Shown here: positions 1-14,597 of the stretch, piece by piece
Numbering within the stretch: the stretch's first letter is position 1
How the letters are laid out: each line of letters starts with the position of its first letter
Assembly (NCBI GenBank): GCA_013396755.1
Contig: VWZF01004748.1
Location: 338,486 to 402,485, forward strand
Direction: 5' to 3'
Length of the DNA stretch: 64,000 nt
From: Sclerurus mexicanus
Lineage: Eukaryota > Chordata > Aves > Passeriformes > Furnariidae
The notes under the pieces: model-generated
Databases searched by the model: none
The model's input: the letters and a program-made list of their open reading frames with translations, nothing else
What the model was told of the DNA's origin: nothing
Program-made: the position numbers and the translations under genes

Positions 1-783
1 TCCATGGGAAATTTAAAAAAAAAAAATAAATAATCCTACTAGCACTTTGGGAAACTTCATATAAAGGGCCAACACTGGACATGGGCTTTCACACCAAAAA
101 CCACGTAATAGTTGTTTGAAATTTAAGGGAATACAGAATATGCCAAGTGACAAATGCAGCAAATTCCTTTACAGTCTATGTGCACTACGGAGAAAGAAAA
201 TAAAAACGTTTTGAAATTCTCTTGCTGGGGTAACAGTGTGCAAACAGCTAGTGCTGAACTGCAAAGAGAAACTGCATGTTTGACTTGCAGTGTTGGGGCT
301 TTGAGGAGTTGCCAGAGCTGGGGGGCACTGGGAAAGCCCCGTTATCCGTGCATAGCTCAGGGGTGACGGCTCCCAAGCAACGTGTGGCTTTGGCACTCAG
401 TGATTTGCACGGGTGGATGCAGGAGCTCGCTTCCAGGCCAGGCCAGAATAAAGTAAATTAAAACTTGCTTAGGAGAGGAGATTTATGTCTTATCTATAGA
501 ACTGAAACAAGGGGAAGATGTTTTATTCTTTCCTGACCTTTCCCCCCTTCCCTTCAAAACACTACAGTATCATGTTGATTTACAGCATTCTGAAAAAATT
601 TAATATTTTTCCCTTTAAAACTGTCCTTATCGTGCCCAAAACAGAAGATAATTTGGTTTGGTTTTATTAAAATCCTTTCTGAACTTTTTACACTGTAGCT
701 ATTCTTCCCAAATGAGTCATACAATAACCATTCCCAGTTTGTAGCCAGTTCTCCAAAGAAGCAGAAGAAAAAAGAAACAACTT

Positions 784-793
784 CCTTTTAAGG
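784..793. promoter_or_regulatory. Candidate CArG box (SRF site)
   Basis: The ten bases CCTTTTAAGG fit the CC(A/T)6GG consensus exactly and are followed by GAATG, giving an overlapping GGAATG TEAD-like core. It lies within intron 1 of a muscle gene of a type often controlled by SRF. About one such match is expected by chance in 14 kb of DNA this AT-rich, so functional status is uncertain. Confidence 0.25.
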
Positions 794-3700
794 GAATGAG
801 ACCTGTTTGTAAAGATAAACCTCTTTCCATTTCTATTTGAAGACATTCTCCATAACCCAAGAATTGATGGTTATAAAAACACTACCTACTTTATTTGGAT
901 TCCAAAAACAGTCATAGCTATAGAACATTGTTTAATGTTAGCCTAAAGCATCTGTATATACACTTACACATAGGGGCACTGCTGAAATTACACATGAAAC
1001 ATGTCAAACGGGCAGCTAGTTTACCAGAAATCTGTAAGAAACAGCTTGGAAATGGCTTAATTTCATCTTATTTAAGATATTTAAATAAATGAGTTTTAAA
1101 CAAAGAAGTATTTAATATTTATGTGGAATGACAACAGTTCAAGTGTGTGTAATTGTATAAGTAAGCTAACACAGCAACTTCTCTTGAAGTGCTGTGTGAT
1201 TCCCAAAACCCCTCATAGTGTTTGAATGTTCTTAGGCTTTGGGAAAATATCTACAAGTCACACGTTGCTGTGACAATTTCTGTAACCTCTGAAAGCCACT
1301 GTTACTTTAGCAGCAGCTTTGCTGTGCTTCTCCTCAATGTCTGTCCATAGAAACCGAAATGGGTACTTAGGTGTCCTCACCGTGCATTTTGTACTCAGGC
1401 CGTGGTCCTGCAAAGCTTATCCTAGTTTCTCTGGAACCACATGAAAAAAGAAAAGATTTAAACATTAAAAACTTAAGATTACTTGCTTTTTAGCTCTTGT
1501 GGGTGGGATAACATTGCTGGAACTCAGGTAAGAGCCAGATTTCAGTACCTGGTACTGTAAGGCAAGTTGCATATGGCATGAGAGTCCCAATAAATTTTAC
1601 AAAGTTGGGCAGAAAGCCTTGGTTATTTTACAGGGGTTTTTATAAGATATCTGACTATAGGTAAAATTTTTTTCAAGATATTCATTTTAAATGTGCAAAA
1701 TGTGTAATTGCATGTAAATTAAAGTCTTTCACTGGATGTGTTGCTTATACAGGAAGTAAGAACACAGTTATAAACTAGTTAAAGGTGAAAGGGGAAAGAA
1801 CCCTGATATTAAATTCAGACACCAAAGCAGAGATGAATTGTTTAGACTGTACTGCCATCCATTTAGCTCTGAACCCCTGACACTATAGTTTATTAGAGAG
1901 GTGGAGACAACAGAATCCTTTGTAACAGGGATTTATATTACCAGAGGAGCTACGGCAGCCTTTTTCTGTGTTGTTAAAATAAATTAATCAAACCCAGCAG
2001 GGGAGCGTCCTTGGATTACAATGGGTGCATTATTCAGAAACTGTAAAGATTGAATTTTTAAGGAAATCCAAAAAGCATGTAGGTTGGGAAAGAGCCAGTT
2101 GGATTTTTTAATGCTGCCATTTTTAACAATTCTTGATGGAAGAAGCTGAATTATGGTTTCAAGCAGACCTTTGCCATACATTTTCGATGATTTTATTTAA
2201 TTGTCTTCTTCTGAAGTATTATTATCATGTACTAACAGACACAATATGGCATCTCTCAGCCCAGATTGACCCCGAAGTACTTTAATGACCTTCGGCCAGA
2301 GTCTGTGCCACCTTTAAGACACACTGGCTAAGTCGAGGTTGCAGTTACATGCACAGAGGGCTGCAGAAATCCTGCAGCAAGAGCTAAACATGCATGGAAA
2401 TGTTAGAGTCAGTGATGGGGACAAAATCCTACTTGCTTGATTAGCTCAAATTAAATCCTGGTCTCTTCCAAAACAACTAATACTAGAAATAAGAGTTAAG
2501 AAAGATAACTGAGAAATGGTATGGGACTGAAATAAGAAAAGGTTTTCAAACCCTACTCGGATGTTAGAACAACAGTAAGTTTTAAAGAGATTTCTAAAAA
2601 TAACAACAAAAGAAACGAGCACATGCAAATGAACAGGATAATCTTGACTGTATCAAACATCTGGAAAATATAAGCACACATGAAAGAGCTGCTCATTTTA
2701 AGGATTTGATTTAATAACTCATCCTGTTCAAGAAGATTAACATGTGGCTATAAAATACCTGCTTGCCATCAGATTTCACCCCAACATGGTCATGGAAAGG
2801 TTTTGCCCAAAACAGAAGATAAAAGAAAGCAGCCTTAGTTATATTAGTTTAGGACAACAACATTCCTTTTCATTTTCTGTGGCTACCGTTGCTCCAAGTT
2901 TCCTACAGTGTATCCTGCATATTTTTCAACTAATAAGTGATGCATCTAACTTGGTGGCATTGTTATGGCCATATGGAACCTCCAAATAACCTTAGAGAGT
3001 ATAAATCCTAAACCGTGCCAGATCTTCATGACTTGATTTTTAGAGTGAACAATGCCCTTACTGCAGAAGAAAACAACAAACAACTGTATCTTGTACCAAG
3101 TTAAGAGGCACTTCTTGTAAGTACTTCTGAAATGAAGACTCTGGCAGCTATAAAACCAAACCCCTTCACGTAGCATTTCCCGTTGGATCTATGCAAAGTC
3201 CTTCAGCTCCCACCAAAGGTCACGTGCAAGCTTTAAAATATGAGACAAAAGCACAGGAGGAGATGGAAACCACTGTCTTCTGCTCTCATGTGCACTGTGC
3301 TGCTTTCATGGCTCATTTCTGACAGAAGCAGCAGTCTGAGGGAACATCTGGCAACATGACAGCATGGTATTCGTGGGCCATTGTTCAAAGGAGTGTCAGG
3401 AAGCCCCCGGTAATGTCAGAGTCAGTCCAGATCTGCAGCACTATTCCAAATGCCACGCACCAAATAAAGGCAGTGGAGGCCCGGAGGAACTGGGGAAGGC
3501 ACAGCTAGGAACTGAAAAGACATTGATGTGAATTTGTTCCATAATTTTGTGACTGTTTCCTGAGCAAGTGCTTCCCTACCACTCACATTACTGTATACAT
3601 GAGAAATTGATAGGTTGCGTAGCTCCTTATCTCATGGCACTGCTTTTGCCTCTCTGGTTAAGAAACCTTTACAGTCAGACACGGTTTTCAGCATATTGGT

Positions 3701-6700
3701 GATGTTAGAACTGATTTAAAAACTGACTGGAGATCAAGAGTGACGTTTTAAGCAACTGAATAGGAACATAAACATGTACGGTGCTCTTTTTCACCTCAAA
3801 GAAGATAATCTGGCTCAGATTGCCTCAGAAGACTTTGCTGACACCTCTTACTAATATAATTTTGAGGGAAAGGTCCTGTTACATGGACTGCTAGGGTCTT
3901 CTCAGGTTTCTCTGGGAAGCACACTGTTTAAGGATTACGTAGTCCTTAAACAGACGTCACAGGTCAGCACCTCCATAAATTAAATTCAGAGTCAGAATCA
4001 GTGTCCAGTTTCCTTTCCTCTTTATTATTTTGCCCTGAAACTTATCTTTATCTTATTAGCTTAAACCCAGTAATTAATTTAAAAAAAAACACAGCAAGAG
4101 CATTTTAATGTCACTGTATCAGAGGGGATTGGATTTTCTTTCAGCATGGAAGAAACTAGTCAAAACCAGTCAAGTGCAGTTGTGTCAGGATCTGTCTTTG
4201 AGATGCTGTGTGTGAGTAATTGTGTTAAAATGATGGAGGATCTAGAGGTACACAAGGCCTCGGGGAGCCGAGGGAAAGGGCCAAAAGTAAACCCAAACAC
4301 ATGAAAAACATCATCTGGCCTGAGAGTATCTTGCACACGTAAAACTAAAGAAATCCAAAAAAGTCCAAGAAAGCTTTTAAATGAAACTAAACTCCAACGT
4401 GCAGGTTTTGCTTCAAGTGACATGCAGATACAACGTGAGATTATGTGAATCCCTACAGATGAATGCTGCTTTCTGTACTACTCTGGAACTGGAAAAGCAG
4501 AGAGGACTTTGTAGCGTATCATTTCTTCTCATAATGATCTGATGGAAACCTATTGGAAGCTCGCAGTTGGATATCAGACAAGAGAGAGGCACTGCACAGG
4601 GCTGAGGCAATAGGAAACTCCTACAGCTGCGCCTGTCACTGTGTCTGCGTCCAGCATGTTTGATCCAGTCACTGAAATGAATTGTGTTTTCCAACCCTTA
4701 AAAAATATTTGGGTCTAGAGCTGTGAAAGGTTTTGGGCAAAGATTTGGTTTGGCTCTCACTTTAGGTGAGCTCAATTGCCGTGCTGCTGCCTAGAACACC
4801 TGAAAAGAAAGAATTTTTCATAAAAAGAAGGATTCCTTCCCACTCTTTTCACTTTCAGCTGATGGTGCTAAAGCATGATCCCGTTTCTGCCTCTCTATTT
4901 TTATCCCAGGACCCAGCAGCTGATGAGCCATGCCAGGGTTTAATTCTTCAGCAGGAATCCAGAGGCCTGAATCCAAGCCTGATTTGAACAGGCCAGTGCA
5001 CCTTTAGTTTTTGCTTAAATGAATTAGCACCCAATATCAATTTGTGCTAATTCCCACTCTCTGCAACCTTTCCAGGCCTCCTATGCAAATCAGGCCTGGA
5101 AGCAAACAACCAGTGAGTGACCCAGAAGGCTGGTACGGGGCTGGGCACCATTGTTCTCAGGGCATGGATTTCAGTGCCCCATTTGTTCATGCAGTAACTA
5201 TACAGAATGACAGGCCACAAGGATAACTACCTCCTCAGGCTTAATTATTGTACCCTTTGTACTGTTCTTGCCAGGACAGAAGAAGGCATTCATGGTCCTC
5301 TCACTGCATCTAGATTCATTGGATTGTTTTTCACCGTTCCTGTAAATACAGAGGGAGAAAACTGAAACCAGAATAACAGAAGGTTTTAAAGGGAAACCCT
5401 TTTTGTAGTCACAAATTGTGCCACGAAATCAGAAATACTTTGTTAACGTTATCCTGGTGATCTGGAAAATTACTACAAAATGTAGCCCATTTAAGAGTTG
5501 AATCAGGGTCCTTCAAATCATGGAAGACTTAGTTAGATCACACCTGTACTGGTCTGTTAGTTTAAAACTATTTGAGTGAAAATGGGTTCAAGCTGCAAAA
5601 CCCGGGTAGGTTTCCAACACTGCAGCTGTTCAAGGATGCATCCTTGGATTTGGTGTCCTTCATGGAAGTCTATTCTTCATCAAATTGGTAAAATAGCCTG
5701 GGTTTAGAAGATCTTGTGTTACAGACTGAAAGTGAGGGCACAGAAAGAAAAAGCAAGAGAATGAGGAATTTATTAAAACTGCCATTTTATTATAGCTCAA
5801 AGTATGGGTTAAATTGGATACAAGACCTAGGACAATTCCTGCATCTCCAGGACTCCCAGCTGGTGTCAGATTGGGCTGGAAGAAACTGAGGTTTGAGATA
5901 ATGGGGTTTTATACCTTTTTAATGATTATTTCACTACATGTATTCAACAGTTGTATGTAATATTACTATTGAATATTCATAATATGGTCTCAAATAGGTG
6001 CAGAAATATTTTTCTGTTTTCTCTTTCAGGGATTACAACTGCAGCTTCAGTAAGAAAATATTAAGCCTGACAACCAAAATTTCCCCAAGGTGTAGTTGTC
6101 TTTACATTCGCTTACCTATGATTTTTGGGGACTGTGAATGAGAGCACCATCTAGCGATAATCAATAGTGTCAGGATCATGAAAAGGTGCTTGTTCAGACT
6201 GGACATAAAGGCACACTGCTAATTCACTTACCAAGGGGACTGGGGGCCTTGAAAGGAAACAGAGTCCTAGCTGGGATTTCCAAAAAACTAGTGCCTTCCC
6301 CTAGATCCTCCAAAAAATGCACAAAGAATCTAAAGACTGACTCTGACTGATGGCATGGAAACCATGAGATAACAACTTTAATACTAACATTTTGTTTCAA
6401 AAGCCAATCAAGTAATCTTATTCCTGTAACAAAACTCTCCACATTTGTGTATGGCTCATTTTATATTGATTGGCATCTCATACTTATTCCACTGAGTGAG
6501 AATTTAGGTGAAACCATTCTTATTTCCTAGGGATCCATTTGTTTTGGGAAAGCCAAAAATTCCGAATATTTTTTTCAGTGAAGGATGTCAAAAGCGGCTC
6601 CTCTTAGGGATCTTAGGCATTAAATAGTACCACATGTTAGAATTTGCTTAAAACATCCCTGCTTAATCATAGTTTTTTCCTAATTTGAAGAACTTTACAA

Positions 6701-8158
6701 GCGAGTCTTACGCTATCCATTCTGCAAGCATGTCAGTGTGCAGGAAGATCATTATGAATATATGCTAATACAGAAAGCTATTTATCCCTGCGAGATTATT
6801 TCCATATGCATCCTCTGTAATTAAATCAGTGGCTTATGGCAGCTGGTCTTTGAAGTGATCTCTGCAAAATAGGAAAATGTAATTTGTGGAGCAAAATGCT
6901 GATCACACTATTCCAACCACATCTGTTAAGCTCTAGTAGTCCAGGGATTCCTGTGATGGGAGAGCTCATGCAAAGCAGAAAGTTTTCTGTGTTCCTTTCA
7001 TGCCAAAGGAAGTTCACTGGCAGTGAGGGTCACTATTATAACCAGGTAACAAGGTTTGAAGCCTGAGGTGTTTTTTGCCCACAATTTTCAGTGAATTCAC
7101 TGAAACTGGTGCTTAGGTAAGAGGCTGCACTTGTGGATCTAAATAGGAGTGCTACAGGGAGAATGATAAGAGAAAGCAGAGCGAGAATTCCTGGCAGAAA
7201 AGACAAGGATTTAGATAAACAGAGAGATGATCTGTGCAGTGGTGGTGGATGAGTAAAGCAAATAAAACTCATGGTGTGATTCCCCTTGATTGCAGTACGT
7301 CTTGGAGACACCTGATATTGTACAGGCATAGGCAGTCATTACAGTTGCTACTGCACAATTCTTCTTCAGGAAGAAAAGCATGTTTTTTGCAGGATCTTTA
7401 GAGCCTTCCCAAAGGGATGCCAGTTAAACTGTTGAAGATGGGTTTGCCAGCACAAGGAGTTAGTCCAACTCGCCCAGCCACAGCTGTGCCTGCTGAAAAG
7501 GCTGTCACCCACTTCTTTCCTCCTCCTTCTCCTAACCTGGAGGTTTCTATGCTCCAGATCTTACAGATCAGACTGTTGCCTGAGCTCTCGGGCAGAATGA
7601 GGTGAGTTAGCAAAGCCCTGGTATCTAAATCTTTTAGGAAATACCATTCAACCAACACAAGCCTGTCTGTTTGCAGAGTTGAAGAAAGCAAGACAGCAAT
7701 TATAACCAGTAAACATTTGCAGCTGACAGGTACGTCCACAGCCTAAATTTTCTCCTTAGCTTACACCAATACATTATCAGTCTAACAAATGGCCTCTAGT
7801 TTCTAGCAGTGTCAGTCTAGTACCTGCTAGGAGCAATCATTTCTAACCCGTACAAATAGGCAGACTGCAGTATCTTCAGCCCAAGTATCTTTGTCCTTAC
7901 AAAGACTTCCCATAGCAGCTTGGAGGTGGAATGTGCCATTACCAAGTAACTTGAAAAAAAGTTACGTTATTTAACAGTGTTATCGGGATACCCCCAAATC
8001 TAAGGCTTTTTTGTTCCTTCGAAGGGAATGAGTTCTGCTAGACATAGCAAACTGTGGTAAGAGGATCCCGAGCAAAATCTGCTACACCCTTCCCAATGAG
8101 CATTTTTATTCATGATATCTGCTTCTAATTAAATAACTGCACTGTATTATATATACTA

Positions 8159-8230
8159 AGGCCCAATCTTTTGCCCTTTGAAGTCAATGGCAAAGCTCCC
8201 AATGAGTTCATGGGAAAAAATGTAACTCTT
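8159..8230. repeat. Degenerate palindromic ancient repeat
   Basis: The stretch carries GAAGTCAATGGCAAAGCTCC followed by an imperfect reverse-complement arm (CCAATGAGTTCATGGG), preceded by a GGCCCAATC-like motif. This pattern resembles old palindromic repeats common in sauropsid genomes. Family identity is not established. Confidence 0.35.
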
Positions 8231-11200
8231 TTGTTAAAGCTTCCCTCAGTGATAATTCAACTGTTAGGTTTTTTAAACAAAGATTCAGCTTTGCCACCTT
8301 TGCCTTGAGACAAGAAATAGTTCCTGATACTCTTTCTATTAGGCAGAGAGTACTGGGAAGGGCAAATTCGGTCCTATAAAGTTATGTTTCCCTGTCATTC
8401 TGTTTGGTTTTCCTTCTGTTACTGTAAAGTGGTGCAATGGACAAATGGTGTCTTTCATTATCTTTATTTTAGAAACTTTCTTGAAATGCAGTATTGCAGC
8501 AATTTATGCCATAGGTGGCATGTTTATGCTATAGAGAACATACCAAATGAAACCAACAGTATGGAACACCACAGCTTATCTACTTTCTTCATAGTTTTGA
8601 CCCATCACCAGTTCATCTGCTAATGAATTGTAATAGAAAACGTGCTTAGAAAAGCCAAAGCATCCAGCTTCCTAAATGGGACCATATTTCTCAAATACAC
8701 TTACAAAAAGGCAAGTTTATAAAATATTGATTCTACAGCTACACAGTCCAGGATGACATAACTCTTTTGAAGCAAAAGGTTACCAGTCCCAGATGCAGGA
8801 AGGAGATATCAAACAAAGAAGGAAACTTAAAGGATTCAAAATACATCTCTCTAAAGTAGAAAGACGAGTTGCAGACAGAAGGGAGAGGAAGGGTCTGTGC
8901 TGTGCCCAGGACTGCAGCACATGATAGGGTCTGGCTCTGGTGAGCTTGGAACAAACAGGGTTTTGTTATAATTCACCTTCCACATAAGCAACAAATAAAG
9001 GAGCCACTTCTTCACTGTTCTTAGCATCCCGCTGAGAGCAAGGTGCTGAGGTGTTTTGAAGATTTTTGGCCATCATGCTCAACACCGGGTTGTATTGGCA
9101 GGTGACCAAAAAATAGCACTTTGATTTTGGTGCACGCTGAAGTGTTTCGGTCCAAATGTGCATTAGTCTCATCCTAGCGTTCACACTGGCCGTGGACTAC
9201 AGATCTAATGAAATGGGGCAGATGGGAAAAATTACAGAAAGGGAAAAAGAAATCCACTGTGTAACTTGTGTACATTAGGTTTGAAATTTAAAACCTTCAA
9301 GCTGATATCCAGGGGGGCTTTTTACTGCCAGTTTTGTTGCAGCCAATGAGTAGTGCTTGTGAGTACTGGTTGCAATCTAAATGTTATCATTTTTGTCCAT
9401 AGCTAATTCCATGCACAGAATTATTTCTCTTAAAGATATCTCTGCAAATTTTATAGAGTGCTAAGCATTTATCTCATGAAATATTGTCCCTTTGCATAAT
9501 TTCTGCTGTAGATTGGAAGAACACCGAGTTTTGTATTTGGAGGAAAGCCCTTCCATGATATGCATAAATTGCTAGCTGTGTCCTCTCAAACAATCTGACA
9601 CAATCCTAAAGGACTTTGTAAACAACATTTCCTGTTGTGATATTTTAATATGAACTTGGCCAAGAATCCTACTATTGCATTCACATTTACAATGAGAATG
9701 CAATGGCAGAAAACACAGAACAATGACATATAATAATGCCTTGCAGTGTATTTTAAAAGTTTCCAGCAAAGAAACTAAAAAATGAAGCTCAGCTCTATAC
9801 AAAGCAGCTAATCTAATTTAGTAGGAATACACTGTTTGGTTTTTTTAGTTTGTTTAGTTTAAGTCAGTGTTAATTATGGTGTTCATTCTATTCCATTGAA
9901 AACTCGCCCAGCGTGAGAGTTGGAAAAGCATCTATTGGAAATGAACACAAATGAATAATACCATGGATCCAAACCATGCTTGTATCTGCCTAAATACTGT
10001 GGGAAGCATGCCAAAACCAGCTTGGTATGTAGTCCTGTATATCCCAAACAGGGTATACACTCATGTACTAGTTCAGCCCGCAGCTTTTAAACAACTAGAT
10101 GGGACTTCAGTGCTAAACATTTCCACTGGCACAACAGCTGGAATGCAGAAGTTTGAAACTAAGGACTGCAGGGCCCTAACCTTTAGAAGAACGTGGAAAC
10201 CTTTAGTGGTTAAGGTGTATGATTTTTTCTCCTCGTTGTTTTTCTAATTAGCAATGGCAGATTTTTCAGGAACGGTTATTTAGTGATGGCCTATTTTCGT
10301 TAGGTTTGAGGATCCTTACTTTGTTCCTTTGTCTTGCAAAACAAATTCACCTAACCTCCACAAAGCCCAGCTTCTTCCCAGTCTGTCAATGGAAGTTCTG
10401 TAATTTACTTAAATGGAAGCTGGACTGTGTCATCTACACAAGTGCAAAAATGTATTGGTTAGGCAATGGGGTCAAGGCTCCTAAGACAGTCAAAATCCTC
10501 CCCAGTAAAGATAGATAAACCCACAGATTTCCACATAACTACTTGTGTGAAAGGATGTGTAAATACGCCTCGCAGGGTTTTCTGAATATCAGCAAATACC
10601 GTCTGTGTCAGATGGTCTGAAGGGTGAATTTGAGAGTAAGAGTCTGTCCAGGCTGCAAAAACAAACTATGTTTGGAAATGTATTAGCCAGCAAATTTAAA
10701 CAAACACTTTTAAATAAAGGCCAAGTAAGGCAAGTTGTGTTTAAAATCTTGCAGGTTGACTCTAAACTCCCCTCCTTTGCTGCCAAAGTTCAACCAGCAT
10801 GTTTTAAACATGGCTTGCTGTGCTGACTGCTGTTGCGTGAAGTTGTGTTCAGGTCCTGTTTGAAAGGCCAATTGACATGAACAAGGCACGATCAGCAGGG
10901 TCTGGGAGCTCAGTGCCTTTACACAGCACACTGAGAGATCCTACTTTAACTAACCTAGTTTACCTGCTTGGAAGTGTTTCCTTAAACCCAGCAGCCTTGA
11001 TGTTCTCTGTGGATGGACCGATGCTGTGCTAACATACCTCTCCTACGTGCTGCAGTGGCATCCTTTGCCTTGCCTCTGGATCCAAAGCATAACTGCGCTA
11101 ACCTGTCTCACCCTCTTTTTTTTTTCCACTAGACAATGTGTAAAGGTCAGACCTCTTGGGGTTGTTCTGCATGTGTCAAGGATTTTGGATAAATGCAGCG

Positions 11201-14200
11201 AAAAAGTCGAACTACCCCGGAAGAGCCCACCTCTGTTTACACCCAGCATTAAGTAATCGTATTCAGACATCACTTTTCACACTCTTGGTTCAGGTTGTTC
11301 CCAAGTCTTTGAGTTTCACTTTCAGTTTCAGGTTCCAGTGAATCCGAAATGATGAAACTGAGACTTGAATTGAAATCTGAGTGTTTTGATGGACAAGGGC
11401 ACAAGTCTAAAATGACCAGGCAGCCAGTTGCCACACATCACTACCGAGCCAAAGGTAAACTACTAATTTGGGCAGCAGCAGCAGCAGCATTCTCCTTGTA
11501 AGCATCTGTTCATTTTTGCTTTTAGGATCCTGATCAGAAAAAGAGGGCTGAATTTCCTTTGAAGTGCTTAGAGGTCTGAGTCACACAACTTACTGCCCTT
11601 GAATACTACAACTATTTGGTTAAGTTCCCAAACTTAAATTACTGAGACTTTGACAGATACAAACAGCAAATTGCTGTTTGGTGTAGGTAACATATGTTGG
11701 GAATAATGCATCTCTATTTCAAACAGATAATTTTATAAAGTCACATCATAACGGAATTATAAATCTAAATCTTCTATAGGACAACTCCATTAAGTTACCT
11801 GTTGCAAAAGAGATGCTTCTTAAAGGATAAAGCTTTATTATATATAACATAGCTTATATTGTTAGTAGTAGAAAAACTCACAGGACTCTTTTTTTGTTTG
11901 TTTGTATGTACAGTTTTTATATATTTTAAATGGAAAAAAGGAATGTTCAAGACAAAAATCCCCTGTGATATTCATAAAACCCACATTCTTTCATGGTGGA
12001 AACAGAAAGGAGATACCATGTGTTACTTTGCTTTAATATATCTTGAATTCTTATCCTTCTAGGGTCAGTGTTACCCTGAGATTCCCCGGCCGTCTCCTGC
12101 TTTGGGAAAGCTATCCTACAGTGCAGTACTGACATGCTTTAGTGCCTTGGTGCACACCACCACTGTTTCCCTTAGCTCTGTGCTCCTGATGATAGTTCCT
12201 TTTTAAAAACAACATCCATTTATCAGATACCCTTCTTAGCACAGCGTGTCTTTTGAGGTAGAATTTAAAATCATTGCTTTGTAAGCCCTTATGGCATTCG
12301 GGGACAACATACAGAATATACAAATTCTTTTTAACTGGAAGTAAGTTTATATGAAGTATTTACAGCATTAGTGGACATCACAGAGCGAGTTGGTGTATGG
12401 AGCCAGGGTTCAGAGGGGTGTTGAGCACTTCGTGTTTCTCTACAGAAAATGAGCCGAATGTTTTCAAAGGTAAAAATGGACAAGGAAAAAATATAACTTC
12501 TGATATTTTAAAAAATCTGTGTGTCGCAAACTCACATCTTACGAATTGCTGCAAAGCCTTGAATCTAATTTAGTGGCCGTAAAATTATTTGCTAATGAAA
12601 ATTGCCTATTTTATGTGCTAGTGAGAAAAAGTACCGAGATGTGTCTTTGTAAAATGTTTGTCTCTCTCTCTCTGTTAACTATCTGCATGGTAATGGAAAA
12701 TATTACCTGGTACTACGGGCAAAACTCATGTGGGTTTTAGTGGAAATGCTACTTTAATGCATGCTTTAAGAGCTAGGCTACAGACAGTGGGGACATGGTT
12801 TGCATATTCTTTAAAATGTAATAAAACTATTTTAAAAGGCATAAAGCAAACTGGTAAAAGCTGTTCGTGGCAGTGAGCTGCAGTGCCTCCTTCCATTAGC
12901 TCTAAAACCAATATGTTTCCTTTATCAAAGAGTAGATAAGTGCGAATGTGGGGGCACATTTTCATAGATTATCTCGTTGCCCTCCGTCTTGCATCCCCTC
13001 CCCTCCAGTTCTGTGTCACCATCCCTTCTCTGTTTCGCTCGGGTTTCTGTGCCCACCGCCACTTGCCTTTTCCTTACACTTTGGAAGTTCTAGCTACGAG
13101 TTTTCACTAGATGGCAGGAGTCCCCCGCCACCTCTCAGCACCGCCTTTGCCTGCACAGCCACTGTTGCCCATCGGTAGGGGAAAAAACCCCTAAACATGT
13201 TGAAGTTCATAAATGTGTTCAAAATAGAAAAACCCCACCTCAACAGTAATATGAAAAGTTATGCATATGCTCAATAAATCGTACTTCTGTTACTGAATAT
13301 GGCTAATATTATGGGCTGGAAATGACTGAAAAGAATAGTAAAAAGTGCTCTTTTCTTGACAGAGGAACTAAAAGGACCTTCTTTTAGAAAATGAGGTAGA
13401 TTTACTCTTCCTGCTCTTTGTGAGAAAGTCAAATGATCCAGTAAATGAAAGTTAACTAATTAATAAATATATCAACAGCTTAAGAAAGTTACAGCTCAAA
13501 TACTAAACTACTGATCTAAAATCCTATATCAAAGTACAAAAACCTTACCACTCAATGTACTGCATTACCAAGATACCAAAAGGAGATACGAGACATGTTC
13601 AACTCCCTCCCTGAGTTTAACAAGGCAGAGTTCATTGTGTGATGATCAGTCTGGTATCATTTCAGCCAGTGGTATTTCGCTGACCTCAGAGCCGTGGGCC
13701 AAATTTGTCCCTCCTGTCTAGGGGAAGAGAATGCAGCTCCATACAGTTACATAAGCCCCAGTAACCGTGACAAATCTTCATTGTTGCACCAGTGGGGAAG
13801 CTGCTGCACTGGGCTGAGCGCTGATTTTTGACAAAACTACTTCTGAACTATTGGGGTTTTGTTACTCAGGGCTACCAGTTCTTCTTTTTAATCTATTCTG
13901 AGTTTCTGCTGTCTGTGTTTCTCTCCTTCTATACATGCAGATAATTTATTCAGTGTCCAGTAGTTTTCGGTGTCACTCATGAAATATAAGAGGGGATGTT
14001 TGGCATCTATTAAAGCTGTTTCTAAGAGTGGATAACTTTCCAAAACCAGAGATAACTCAGCGTAATGCTTTCCAGGATTCCCAAAATAGTAAGAACATTT
14101 TCTCATGATAAAGCTGTATTTATTTTATGCCTGAAGTAGAAAAAACTATCATAAATAGATGACTGAAACAGCATTTCCTAATATGAGACTGAGTTTTGCG

Positions 14201-14492
14201 ATGTGCCGAGTGCACTCAAAACCAGAGAGGGAACCAAACAGGAGCTGAAAGTCATCCAGCGTGTCACAAGTAAAACTTGTAATCTTTAAGAAAATGTTTG
14301 CAAGACTTGTGAGCTAATTAATCATCCCTTTTTATTGAAGCCAACATAATCAGCACCTGTAGAATCTCTGCCAAACACACCGGTGAGTGCAAACAAGCAT
14401 CAGCACGACCATTCCCCTGGAAGCGGTGTTTAACTCGGATCTACCCAAACTGTTCTCCCCACACCGACAGCATCTTCCTCTCGCGACCCTAC

Positions 14493-14597
14493 CTTGGCGA
14501 TCTGCAAAGGCTGCTTTTGCTCCTTGCCACCCTGCAGTCGAAAGCCCCAAGGCGCCCCTCCGCTCATGGCAATGCAGAGATAATCCCCCGTGCCCAT
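14493..14597 (-). CDS. SYNPO2: SYNPO2 coding exon 1 (N-terminus, start of PDZ domain)
   Basis: Read on the minus strand, an ATG at 14597-14595 in a good context (CCGCGAACATGG) opens 35 codons. They begin MGTGDYLCIAMSGGAPWGF and end in ...QPLQIAK, followed directly by a GTAGGG splice donor (14492 downward), so the exon ends in phase 0. This matches the conserved N-terminus of synaptopodin-2 (myopodin). The PWGF stretch is the carboxylate-binding loop of its PDZ domain. The family protein is an actin-bundling Z-disc and smooth-muscle protein that also works with BAG3 in chaperone-assisted autophagy (known for the family). Only this exon is in the window; no second exon was recognised in 1-14492, so intron 1 continues past the left edge. 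The exon is too short to appear as a long ORF; overlapping longer reading frames on both strands are spurious. Confidence 0.93.

Larger units (their letters stand above)
1..14492 (-). other. SYNPO2: SYNPO2 intron 1 (part)
   Basis: This stretch lies downstream of the SYNPO2 exon 1 donor on the minus strand and is therefore intron 1, at least 14.5 kb long. It is AT-rich, with no open frame above about 115 codons and none resembling a known protein. I see no recent mobile element. Two small items stand out: a consensus CArG-type site at 784-793 next to GGAATG, and a degenerate inverted repeat at 8159-8230. A short TC run lies at about 12660-12672. The rest shows nothing I can name. Confidence 0.75.

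Noticed and set aside
12659..12673. Short TC run as a microsatellite
   Set aside because: It is too short (about seven units) to be worth separate annotation.
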